Source: a bacterium
GTDB taxonomy: Bacteria > Sysuimicrobiota > Sysuimicrobiia > Sysuimicrobiales > Segetimicrobiaceae
Direction: 5' to 3'
DNA: 64,000 nt
NCBI GenBank assembly: GCA_035945995.1
Contig: DASYZR010000143.1
Span: 1-64,000 of the forward strand
The position numbers and the translations under genes are program-made. This document shows, piece after piece, positions 1 to 6,925 of this stretch (its first letter is position 1; each line of letters starts with the position of its first letter). Under the pieces are notes generated by a model, which saw only the letters and a program-made list of their open reading frames with translations, was not told the DNA's origin and searched no databases.

Positions 1-158
1 ATCGGCGCGACGACCTTCCCCCTCGATGAACGGCCGCTGGGGGAACCGGTTCGTCACGTTTGTCCGGCCGCCCTCCGCAGCGACAAGGCGCTGCATGGTC
101 AAATGCCCAATACATTAGGACCACGTGACCCGCCTGAAGACGAAGGGGGCAGGCTGTT
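1..158. other. Left edge, no assignable gene
   Basis: No gene can be assigned here. One forward frame runs in from the left edge and stops at about base 113, so it could be the 3' tail of a gene lying mostly outside the window, but the few dozen residues show no recognisable motif. A second forward frame stays open to base 285, but it overlaps the better supported gene starting at 159. Confidence 0.3.
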
Positions 159-713
159 ATGTTGGACCGGCAGACGGTTGAGCGGGTGGCCAGTTACTAT
201 CCGCCACAGGAGCAAGCGAAGGACGACATGGTTTTCTCCGAGGCCTTTCGAAAGCCGATCCGAGCGCGGCGGTACCTGGAGATGAAAGACCTGCTTCGCA
301 TCGCGGATTGGAAGTCGCCGCGACCGAAGCCGCTCCTCCGTAGCAACAGCGCCGAGTTACTGCAAACAGTCAGCCGGAAGGCGTTCGCCGAGCGCGATCC
401 AGAAGAGGCCATCCGGCACCTGGACCGACTGCGTGGCGTGTCGGTTCGCATGGCGAGCGCGATCTTGACGATCTACGAGCCGGATACATACACGACCCTG
501 GACCAGAATGCGTGGCGATCATTGGCGCGGCTGGGCTATGTCGACGACCCGGGAACGAATTTGGATGCTTTCCTCAGCAAGCCGGAGACGTACGCGCCTT
601 ATCTCGCGACGTGCCGGAACCTAGCGACCGATTGTCGCGTGTCGTTGAGGACCTTGGATAAGTGTCTGTGGGTGCTCCGAGGTCGGACTCCTGCGGAATT
701 CTTCGGCACGTGA
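159..713 (+). CDS. HhH DNA-glycosylase-like orphan protein (184 aa)
   Basis: I do not recognise a named family. Residues ~88-125 carry a helix-hairpin-helix-like core, 'LRGVSVRMASAIL', followed by a Pro/Asp-rich turn 'YEPDTYTTLDQNAWRSL'. The same layout occurs in HhH-GPD base-excision glycosylases and in small orphan proteins with an OGG-like fold found in phage and defence islands. The [4Fe-4S] cysteines of the Nth/MutY type are absent. A DNA-binding or DNA-repair role is an inference from the motif alone. The ATG at 159 follows a purine-rich stretch (gggggcagg). The next gene is a broken endonuclease-like gene on the same strand, which fits an accessory segment. Confidence 0.6.
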   Translation: MLDRQTVERVASYYPPQEQAKDDMVFSEAFRKPIRARRYLEMKDLLRIADWKSPRPKPLLRSNSAELLQTVSRKAFAERDPEEAIRHLDRLRGVSVRMASAILTIYEPDTYTTLDQNAWRSLARLGYVDDPGTNLDAFLSKPETYAPYLATCRNLATDCRVSLRTLDKCLWVLRGRTPAEFFGT

Positions 714-802
714 TCCATGCCCAACCAACAGGGCGCGGAGCGTCCCCCGTGGGGGCGACCGCCGCAGCGCCGAACGAGACCATTACGTTAGGGGGAGGGG
801 CC

Positions 803-1376
803 TTGACCATCATCAAGTTCCAACAGGAGTTGTTCAGGGCACTGATGCGGGCGCGCATTCCTCGCATTCCTCAGGGTATCAAGACCGAACAGTCCTTGGA
901 GCGCCAGTTTATTATCCCTCACGCCATCCGCATCGCGGCAGCGCAGGACGACATTCTGCTCTTCAGCCACCCCTGGGGCAACAGGCTACGCTGCACCGGC
1001 GGGTGCGCCGAGAATCCCGCCCGGCGGCCCGGGTCGGGAGGTCGGCTGTCCAGACTGCTGGGCGGCGAGCAAAGCGTGGGCGACGGTGGAGGCGTTCGGA
1101 ACGCGGCACACCTTCGACATGGTGGCGAGGGACCGTGCGGGTCGCACGCTCGCGGTCGAAATCAAGTTAGTCTCCGCCCGTGGCGGCCGGATGCCGAACG
1201 GCGACATTCAACGCTTCCTCGGCCAGGTGGCGCTCGCGGCGACTAAACACGATGCAGTCATTGGGGTGTGCGGGTACCACGGCAAACTCAACGCCAGGTG
1301 GCGTGACGACACTCCCGATGTGGAGAGGTGGCTCAGCGGGCGCAACGCGCAACTTGTGTTCCGCTACGTCGGATGA
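803..1376 (+). pseudogene. Frameshifted PD-(D/E)XK endonuclease-like gene
   Basis: Two overlapping forward frames appear to be halves of one gene. The first half starts at TTG 803 just after a gggggagggg Shine-Dalgarno-like run and reads to about base 1010 ('QSLERQFIIPHAIRIAAAQ', then 'DILLFSHPWGNRL'). The second half, in another frame, is coherent from about base 1030 to 1376 and includes 'GCPDCW', then 'FDMVARD' and 'LAVEIKLV'. The Asp...Glu-X-Lys pattern there is the PD-(D/E)XK nuclease signature. The join falls in a GC-rich stretch around 1000-1040 that makes poor protein in either frame. This is either a disrupted gene or an assembly indel. The second half alone could start at GTG 1086 (96 aa) and would keep the EXK motif. 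Confidence 0.5.
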
Positions 1377-1454
1377 ACTGAACGTGCGAGGAGGGCGTCT
1401 GAGAGACAGGAAGACGCGGCTGACGTACTCCCGGCCACTGCCAGGGACGGCACG

Positions 1455-2291
1455 TCAGGAGCCTGATTGGACGTCAAGCCTATTCTCTCGTTGGAGCCGA
1501 CGTATCAATTCTCTGAGCGTTAGCACCTCCATGTCACCCACCTGCGCGCGGCGAATCAATTCGCGTAGTCTCCCATCATGTGTTACAAAGACATCGGCGG
1601 GCGATGCCGAGGCTGCGTGGTGAAGGTCGCCGAAATGCGCTTCCTCCAGTTCGCGATTACCGAACATTCTTGCATGCGCGAGCACCAATGGTACTACGAC
1701 ACCCAGCCGGATCGGCTTGAGCGCAAGCAAACCGGCCCAGCCGCGCCGTTCACACTGGACGAGGACACCCGCACGCTCGGCCATGATTCGCAGCCACTCA
1801 ACAGCATGAGCGTTCATGAACTGCTTGAAAGTGAGGCGGCGCGGCATCGCGGCCCGCCATCTCTCCATAGCATGGGTCCAGCCGTCCGTCCACGCGGTTC
1901 GCTGCTGCTTGTAGGTAAGCACCGTTCGTAGAAGAGCGCCGTAGTCGCGCGGCGTTGGTGATGTCAGGCGCGCCAGGTCGAGGTTTGTGGCGTACGGGCT
2001 TGCCGCAGCACCAGTCCCACGCGCGTACGCTCGGAAGCAGTCGTTGAGAAGGGGCACAACGTGGTTGATGATATGCGCCCGATCCGTGAGCCCGACGATC
2101 CATCGAATCTCGTCGAGCGCCTGCTTCTTGTTGTCCATAAGTAGCACTTCCGAAACCGTGACAATGCTCAACGACAGCGATAGATGACCATGCTTGGTGG
2201 CCATGCGCAACGTGGCTTCATCTTGGTCCATGGCACCCCGGGTGCGATGGCGGAGATGACTCAGCACGTTCCTGTCGAGGTAGACGATCAT
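1455..2291 (-). CDS. PIN-domain ribonuclease-like protein (278 aa)
   Basis: The protein opens 'MIVYLDRNVLSHL', the first acidic motif of PIN nucleases (Asp6). Near the C-terminus it has 'DLHHAASASPADVFVTHDGRL', containing the later conserved acidic residues in the order typical of PIN domains, with 'SEVLL' supplying the intervening Glu. PIN proteins are Mg-dependent single-strand RNases; many are VapC-type toxins that cut tRNA or rRNA. At 278 aa this one is twice a typical VapC, with a helical insert of unknown role in the middle. The ATG at 2291 lies 20 bp past the CCA end of the tRNA-like gene, and no other promoter is evident, so the two are probably co-transcribed. No antitoxin-like gene is adjacent. 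The PIN family assignment is solid; a toxin or tRNA-processing role is an inference. Confidence 0.75.
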   Translation of the reverse strand: MIVYLDRNVLSHLRHRTRGAMDQDEATLRMATKHGHLSLSLSIVTVSEVLLMDNKKQALDEIRWIVGLTDRAHIINHVVPLLNDCFRAYARGTGAAASPYATNLDLARLTSPTPRDYGALLRTVLTYKQQRTAWTDGWTHAMERWRAAMPRRLTFKQFMNAHAVEWLRIMAERAGVLVQCERRGWAGLLALKPIRLGVVVPLVLAHARMFGNRELEEAHFGDLHHAASASPADVFVTHDGRLRELIRRAQVGDMEVLTLRELIRRLQRENRLDVQSGS

Positions 2292-2311
2292 GGTCCATGG
2301 TGCATCCCTGC

Positions 2312-2427
2312 TGGTCCGGCTGCCGGGAGTCGAACCCGGACGCTGTTTCCAGCAGCGGCTTGTACCGCGCTCCTCGCGAGATGACCGCGATACAAGCCGC
2401 CGCGTCTGCCAGTTCCGCCACAGCCGG
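2312..2427 (-). tRNA. Class II tRNA-like gene with enlarged anticodon arm
   Basis: The RNA has a perfect 7-bp acceptor stem (CCGGCTG/CAGCCGG), discriminator A, encoded CCA, a Leu-type D arm (GCG...CGC around GAACTGGCAGA), a variable arm GCTG-GAAA-CAGC and a canonical T arm (CCGGG-TTCGACT-CCCGG). It is 113 nt before CCA, about 28 nt longer than a class II tRNA. The excess is all in the anticodon arm: GCGGC and GCCGC close a 36-nt loop instead of 7. This helix extends to 10 bp (GCGGCTTGTA/TACAAGCCGC), and inside it lies a second hairpin, TCGCG-GTCATCT-CGCGA, with a 5-bp stem and a 7-nt loop that presents U33-CAU. No splice of the outer loop yields a Leu anticodon. It could be a tRNA carrying an intron-like insert, a decoy or substrate of the adjacent PIN nuclease, or a decayed tRNA. 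Isotype is unassigned. Confidence 0.75.
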
Positions 2428-2447
2428 AAGGCCGGAGAGTTGGGAGC

Positions 2448-2477
2448 ATTATCCTCACTCGCCATCGACCTCGTCAA
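2448..2477 (-). promoter_or_regulatory. Sigma-70-type promoter of the tRNA-like/PIN cassette
   Basis: On the minus strand TTGACG (2477-2472) and GATAAT (2453-2448) are separated by 18 bp, a close match to the housekeeping consensus. The -10 ends 20 bp before the 5' end of the tRNA-like gene, leaving a short leader for RNase P to remove. The promoter is in the right place to drive both the RNA and the PIN gene behind it. Confidence 0.6.
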
Positions 2478-2516
2478 GAGACGGTGGCTTGCCGCTGGTT
2501 CACCCGGGTGTTTACG

Positions 2517-3026
2517 TTAGCGCGGCCCGTCCCCGTTCCCGTCCGGCCCGACCGTCGGCATGTACGACAGCATGCGCCGCTCCGCCGCCGCGCGCTCGCT
2601 GGCAAGGTACTCCTCGCGCCGTTCCTGGAGCCACTGCCTGATCCCGTCCCGCAGTTCCGGCGGCATCTCCTTCAGCGCGGCGGCCGCCTCGGGGGCGAAC
2701 GGCCCGCTGGGCTCGTCCGGCGGCTCGATGACGACCGGCGCCCGACCCCAACCTCTCGCGGCGAGCCACTCACCGGCCAACATGCGGTCACGTAGGCTGA
2801 TACGGCGTCGCTCCCCGATGGACACGGCGTCTCCGGCGAACACGGCGCGGTAGAATCGGACGAGGTCCTCGCCGTCGCCGACAGCCTGCCTGACCAGCGC
2901 CGCCAAACCTCTTGGTCTCCCCCCGCCGTTTCTGCGCGCGTCGAAGCCAGCGAAGAATGGTCGGCCGATCGGCAGTTCGGTCGCAGTTTTGTGCGGTGCG
3001 CCGCCGTCACCGTTCCGCTCAGTCAT
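2517..3026 (-). CDS. Phage-type small protein, DUF5681-like N-terminus (169 aa)
   Basis: The protein carries an Asn/Gly/Arg-rich stretch 'RRNGGGRPRGLAALVRQ' near residue 35, like the short DNA-binding-like DUF5681 motif found in prophage proteins, then a helical segment with 'LRDRMLAGEWLAARGWG'. Small terminase-associated phage proteins show a similar layout. The ATG at 3026 has a strong Shine-Dalgarno sequence (GGAGGT) 4 nt upstream. No terminase, portal or integrase gene is visible, so this is a phage or island remnant rather than a prophage. Its exact function is unknown. Confidence 0.55.
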   Translation of the reverse strand: MTERNGDGGAPHKTATELPIGRPFFAGFDARRNGGGRPRGLAALVRQAVGDGEDLVRFYRAVFAGDAVSIGERRRISLRDRMLAGEWLAARGWGRAPVVIEPPDEPSGPFAPEAAAALKEMPPELRDGIRQWLQERREEYLASERAAAERRMLSYMPTVGPDGNGDGPR

Positions 3027-3310
3027 GCCGACCTCCGTCTACCGACAATCCCACGTCCATCATGAAGCCAGAAGGGTTGGCGGTCAACCAAACGGATGTA
3101 TGAGTACGGTGCGCGGCACCGACAGAATGCTTCAGTCGGTCGGGTACCTGTTCAGCCGGTCGTCGTCACTGGCGCATGGAGCACCCCGACGGAAAGCATC
3201 CCCCGAGGGGGACGGTCGCCGCCTAAGTTCGGCTGAATGTCGGCATCGGACCACCAAAGTGGGTAGCAGGAGGGTAGCAGATGAAAGCGGTCCTTCGCCA
3301 GCCCTTGATC

Positions 3311-3386
3311 TGGTGGGCCCTGAGGGACTCGAACCCCCGACGCCCGGGTTAAAAGCCCGGCGCTCTACCCGCTGAGCTAAGGGCCC
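3311..3386 (-). tRNA. tRNA-Lys (anticodon TTT)
   Basis: This is a standard 76-nt cloverleaf with encoded CCA. It has acceptor GGGCCCT/AGGGCCC, a D arm with AGCTCAGCGGGTAGAGC, anticodon stem CCGGG/CCCGG closing the loop CTTTTAA (anticodon TTT, Lys), T loop TTCGAGT and discriminator A. Its 3' end faces the accessory segment at 1-3310, as expected if this tRNA serves as an integration site. Confidence 0.97.
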
Positions 3387-3454
3387 GCAACCACGATCTT
3401 ATCATAGATGATGCCGAGGCTAAGCCCGGAATCGTTTCGGGGTATATCTCTACC

Positions 3455-3793
3455 GTGTATTATTATCTCGAGGAATGGAAGCATCGCCGCGAATGGCTCG
3501 CCCTGACTCCGGAAGACCGGGGGAAGTTTCTGTTTGACCTCAGCCCGACGATTCAGCGGTTGGTCGATGCCGGCGCCGAGCTCGTGGGATATTGCCTCAA
3601 CCATACCGATCACCACGGAAGAACCGATCGATTCCTGCGGATCTGGCGGATTCCCGACAAGGAGTTCGCGCAGCGGATCGAAGAGGCACTCGAGCGGGCC
3701 GGCTGGCACGCATTCTTCGAACGGGGCGAGGCGCGGGGAGAAGTCCTGACCCCGCAGGTCGCGATCCCCTATCTCGTCAACCCCGAGAAATAG
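3455..3793 (+). CDS. Small hypothetical protein, DUF6616-like (112 aa)
   Basis: This is a short soluble protein beginning 'MYYYLEEWKHRREWLAL', with a central 'LSPTIQRLVDAGAELVGYCLN' and a C-terminal 'HAFFERGEARGEVLTPQ'. The opening and overall pattern match small orphan proteins grouped as DUF6616, a family with no assigned reaction. The start is GTG 3455, with a GGGG run about 12 nt upstream. It stands alone, divergent from tRNA-Lys and convergent with the binding-protein gene at 3856. No signal peptide or membrane segment is present. Confidence 0.65.
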   Translation: MYYYLEEWKHRREWLALTPEDRGKFLFDLSPTIQRLVDAGAELVGYCLNHTDHHGRTDRFLRIWRIPDKEFAQRIEEALERAGWHAFFERGEARGEVLTPQVAIPYLVNPEK

Positions 3794-3802
3794 GGGGCTC
3801 CA

Positions 3803-3849
3803 AACGCCGTGACGTCCGCCGGGGAGCGGACTAGCCGCCCCCCGGCGTT
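3803..3849. terminator. Possible bidirectional hairpin between convergent genes
   Basis: Nested inverted repeats AACGCCG/CGGCGTT (3803-3809 and 3843-3849) and GTCCGC/GCGGAC (3814-3819 and 3826-3831) lie between the stops of the forward gene at 3793 and the reverse gene at 3856. The position suits a shared terminator, but there is no clear U-run. Confidence 0.35.
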
Positions 3850-3855
3850 CTACGT

Positions 3856-4908
3856 TCAGATCTTCGGCGTCTTCGCCATCTCCACGATCTCGTTGGTCAT
3901 CACGTCGGTCGGCGCGACCTCTTTGGGGATCTGCTGCAGGCCGTAGTACGTGTCGCTGATCGCCTTCCAGACTTTCGGGTCCATGTAGCCGAGCCCGTGT
4001 TGCTTCGTCAGCGGCGAGGACAGATAAGGAATCTCGTTCTTCCACGTCTGCAGCTCCAGCGGACGGCTGAGGGCCGGCGCCGCCTTGAGCACCCAGTCGA
4101 CCGCTTCGTCCGGATGCGCCGCCGCGTAGGTCCAGCCGCGCGCGCTCGCGGACAGGAACCGGGCCAGCACATCCTTGCGGTCGCTCAGCACGCGGTCGGT
4201 CGTGAAATACGTGTACGCGTACAGCTGGATGCCAAGGTCCCACAGCTTGAAGTAACTGTAGCTCCCCGCCTGCCGCACGGCCTCGATCTGCGGCGCGTCG
4301 ATGATCCAGCCGGTGATCACGTCCACCTGCCCCGTGATGAGCGGGCGGGTGTCGCCGCCGACAAACTGGACCTTTACCTTGTCCGGCGGGATGTGATACT
4401 TGGCGAGCACCGCCGCGAGCAGCGGGCGCGCGGTCGCCTGAATACCGATCGTCTTGCCCTCGAAGTCCTTCGGCGTGTGGATGCCCGACTTCGTCAGGAA
4501 GATGAACGCAAACGGGTGGCGCTGGAGCACCGCGCCGAACGCCTTGACGGGCACGCCGCGGCTGCGCGCGTTGACCAGGACGGCGACCGACGACACGTTG
4601 CCGAACGGCACGCCGCCGCCGGCCACGATTTGAATCGGGTCGATGTTGGGGCCGCCCGGCTGAATCTTGAGGTCGATGCCGGCGTCCTTGAAATACCCCT
4701 TGCCGGCCGCGACGAAATCGCCCGCCATCTGGGCGTTGGCGAGCCAGCCGAGCTGTTCGGACAGTCCCGTCATGCCCTGCGCCTGCGCCGGCGACCCCAG
4801 GCCGAGCAGCCGGCCGCCGGCCAGACCGAGGCCGAGCGCGGTTCCTCCGGAAAGGAGAGCGCGCCGGCTCACCGGCCGCGTGAACAGCGTGATCGTGTCC
4901 CGTCTCAT
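3856..4908 (-). CDS. NMT1/SsuA-type ABC substrate-binding protein (350 aa)
   Basis: The N-terminus has a twin-arginine-type signal ('SRRALLSGGTALGLGLAGG', arginines at ~15-16) ending near 'AQAQG', so the protein is exported folded. The mature part follows the type 2 periplasmic-binding pattern of the NMT1/THI5, SsuA and ThiY families: 'GYFKDAGIDLKIQPGG', 'FEGKTIGIQ' and 'KVQFVGG'. Such proteins deliver sulfonates, nitrate, pyrimidine precursors or aromatic acids to a BC-type importer. The matching permease (8315) and ATPase (9142) are at the upstream end of the same operon, separated from it by three catabolic enzymes. The ligand cannot be read from sequence, but co-location with a CoA-transferase and a hydratase suggests a small organic acid. 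Confidence 0.88.
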   Translation of the reverse strand: MRRDTITLFTRPVSRRALLSGGTALGLGLAGGRLLGLGSPAQAQGMTGLSEQLGWLANAQMAGDFVAAGKGYFKDAGIDLKIQPGGPNIDPIQIVAGGGVPFGNVSSVAVLVNARSRGVPVKAFGAVLQRHPFAFIFLTKSGIHTPKDFEGKTIGIQATARPLLAAVLAKYHIPPDKVKVQFVGGDTRPLITGQVDVITGWIIDAPQIEAVRQAGSYSYFKLWDLGIQLYAYTYFTTDRVLSDRKDVLARFLSASARGWTYAAAHPDEAVDWVLKAAPALSRPLELQTWKNEIPYLSSPLTKQHGLGYMDPKVWKAISDTYYGLQQIPKEVAPTDVMTNEIVEMAKTPKI

Positions 4909-4937
4909 TCCGACACCCCCAGTCGAATCGTTCGAGA

Positions 4938-6125
4938 TTACACTGCCGCGTCCGCCCGCAACCGTGCGATGTCGCCATCACCGTAGCCGAGTTCGCGGAG
5001 GATCTCGTCGGTGTGCTCGCCCACCTCGGGCGCGCCCCGGCGCACCCGGGCCGCCGTCTCACTGAGCTTCACCGGGTTGCCGACCGCCGCCACGCGGCCC
5101 CGCCCGGGATCCGGGATGTCGATGACCATCTCGTTGTGGGCGACTTGGGGATCGGCAAAGGCTTCGGCCAGCGTGTGGATGGGGGCGCACAAGATGTCCT
5201 CGCCTTCCAGGGCCGCCAGCGCCTCCGCCCGGGTGAGCTCCGCGATCCGGCGCCGGAAGATCGCCTGCAGCTCCGCCCGGTTGGTCATCTGCGCGGCCTC
5301 CGTCGCGAACCGCGGATCCTCGTGCAGCGGCTCGAGATGGAGCGCGCGGCAGATGTCCCGCAGCGGTTCCTGCTTGAACGCGCCGAGAAACAGGAGCCAC
5401 TTCCCGTCCCGGGTCTGGAAGTGGCCGTTGAGCGGCATCCGGCTCCAATTGATCTCCTGGCCGGCGTTGATGAGGCAGGTCGCTTCCTGCTGCTGCATAT
5501 AGAGCATGCTGTCGAAGAGCGACGACGAGACGAGTTGCCCCCGCCCGGTCCTTTCCCGCGCGAGGAGGGCGAAGAGGATGCCCTGCACCAGCAGCATGCC
5601 GGCGGCGAAGTCGCACACGGCGACCGTGAACGGCTCCGGCGGCGTCCCGGGTTCGGCGCGGCGCATCAGCGCGCCGCCCATCGCCTGCGCCAGCCAGTCC
5701 TGACCGCCCTTCGCCTGATAGGGACCCGAGGGACCGAAGCCGGTGCCCATCGCATAGATGAGACGGGGGTTCAGCTCCCGCGCCTGTTCGTAGCCGCAGC
5801 CGAGCCGTTCCATGGCCCCGGGGCGGAAGTTATGGACGAGAACGTCGGCGCGCCGGATCAGCCGCGCCATGATGTCCCGGCCGCCGGGCCGGCGGAGATC
5901 CAGCGTCATCGCGCGCTTGTTGCGGTTCCCGGCGATGAAAAGGTAACTCGTGCCGTCGGGCTGCGGGAGCGTCGTCCGGAGAAAGTCGCCGCCGCCCGGC
6001 CGCTCGATCTTGATGACGTCGGCGCCGAAATCGCCCAGCATCTGCGTCCCGATGGGCCCGAGTGTGATCTGGCTGAAGTCGAGGACCCGAATCCCCTCGA
6101 GCGGCTGCGGCGATCGCTGCGCCAT
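4938..6125 (-). CDS. Family III CoA-transferase (CaiB/BaiF type, 395 aa)
   Basis: The N-terminus 'LEGIRVLDFSQITLGPIGTQMLGDFGADVIKIERPGGGD' region (broken here for length) is the canonical CaiB/BaiF Rossmann start: 'LEGIRVLDFSQ' followed by 'GADVIKIERPG'. The catalytic Asp is probably that in 'KGGQDWLAQA' (~residue 149). The enzyme moves CoA between carboxylic acids and would activate the acid taken up by the transporter encoded in the same operon. Its ATG overlaps the stop of the hydratase gene (TAATG), showing tight coupling. Length is normal for the family. Reading the same frame upstream of 6125 gives only low-complexity arginine-rich sequence, so the ATG at 6125 is preferred. Confidence 0.9.
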   Translation of the reverse strand: MAQRSPQPLEGIRVLDFSQITLGPIGTQMLGDFGADVIKIERPGGGDFLRTTLPQPDGTSYLFIAGNRNKRAMTLDLRRPGGRDIMARLIRRADVLVHNFRPGAMERLGCGYEQARELNPRLIYAMGTGFGPSGPYQAKGGQDWLAQAMGGALMRRAEPGTPPEPFTVAVCDFAAGMLLVQGILFALLARERTGRGQLVSSSLFDSMLYMQQQEATCLINAGQEINWSRMPLNGHFQTRDGKWLLFLGAFKQEPLRDICRALHLEPLHEDPRFATEAAQMTNRAELQAIFRRRIAELTRAEALAALEGEDILCAPIHTLAEAFADPQVAHNEMVIDIPDPGRGRVAAVGNPVKLSETAARVRRGAPEVGEHTDEILRELGYGDGDIARLRADAAV

Positions 6126-6925
6126 TACTTCCCCCTCCAGCGCGGCGGGCGTTTCTCCCGGAAGGCGCGCGTCCCCTCCTCGGCGTCGTCCGAGGCGATA
6201 GCTTCCATCACGCGCCGCGGGAACCAGCGGGGCGCGGCCCACGACGGCACGTCCCGCGCCTCCATGGCGATCTGCTTGGTGCCCTCGACCGACAGCGGGG
6301 CGCACGCGATGATCTCGGCCGCCCATCGCTCCGCCGCCGTGATGAGCTCGGCCGGGGGGACCACTTCGTTGACGAACCCCGCGCTGAGGCCCTCGCGCGC
6401 GCTCACGCGGCGCCCGGTCAACAAGATCCCCATGGCGGCTTTGTAGGGAATTTGGCGGGTGAGCATCGCGATCCCGCCGTCGAGCGCCATGTACCCTACG
6501 CGGGGCTCGGGGAAGCCGAACTCCGCGTGATCGGCCGCCACGATCAGATCGCAGGCCAGCGCCAGCTCGAATCCCGTCCCGAGCGCGAGCCCGTTCACCG
6601 CGGCGATCACCGGCGTGAGGAGATCGCGCCGGAAGGAGAGCCCGCCGGCCCCCAGCTGGGGGCCGTTCCAGAGATAGGGGACGCCGTTCGCCGCGTCGGG
6701 ATCCTTGAGGTCGGTGCCGGCGCAGAACGCCCGGGTGCCCGCGCCGGTCAGAATCGCCACGCGGATCTCGCGGTCGTCGCGCACGTCGTCCCACGCCGAC
6801 GAGAGCGCCGCATGCGCGGCACGGCTGAGCGCATTGAGCACGGGCGGCCGGTCGATCGTCACCCGGGCCACCGGCCCGTCCTTCGTGTACTGAATTCCGG
6901 CCTCGCGGCGGGCGGCGTCGTTCAT
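6125..6925 (-). CDS. Enoyl-CoA hydratase/isomerase family protein (266 aa)
   Basis: This is a crotonase-fold protein. 'AFCAGTDLKD' forms the first oxyanion-hole loop, 'GLALGTGFELALACD' the second, and 'FGFPEPRVGYMALDGG' holds the acidic residue used in hydratases. It begins 'MNDAARREAG' at ATG 6925, whose ATGA overlaps the stop of the FAD oxidoreductase gene. The usual reaction is addition of water to an enoyl-CoA, but crotonases also isomerise, cleave or dehalogenate. The neighbouring CoA-transferase would make the CoA thioester substrate. The exact reaction is unknown. Confidence 0.88.
   Translation of the reverse strand: MNDAARREAGIQYTKDGPVARVTIDRPPVLNALSRAAHAALSSAWDDVRDDREIRVAILTGAGTRAFCAGTDLKDPDAANGVPYLWNGPQLGAGGLSFRRDLLTPVIAAVNGLALGTGFELALACDLIVAADHAEFGFPEPRVGYMALDGGIAMLTRQIPYKAAMGILLTGRRVSAREGLSAGFVNEVVPPAELITAAERWAAEIIACAPLSVEGTKQIAMEARDVPSWAAPRWFPRRVMEAIASDDAEEGTRAFREKRPPRWRGK

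Noticed and set aside
1027-1246. Continuation of the first nuclease half to 1246 in its own frame
   Set aside because: After about base 1010 the frame becomes Gly/Arg low-complexity, whereas the other frame carries the conserved EXK motif.
2312-2427. Group I intron in the tRNA-like gene
   Set aside because: The insert is only about 29 nt, far below the size and core structure of a group I intron.
1455-2477. PIN protein starting upstream at 2477 (340 aa)
   Set aside because: The added residues translate the tRNA-like gene itself; the conserved PIN start is ATG 2291.
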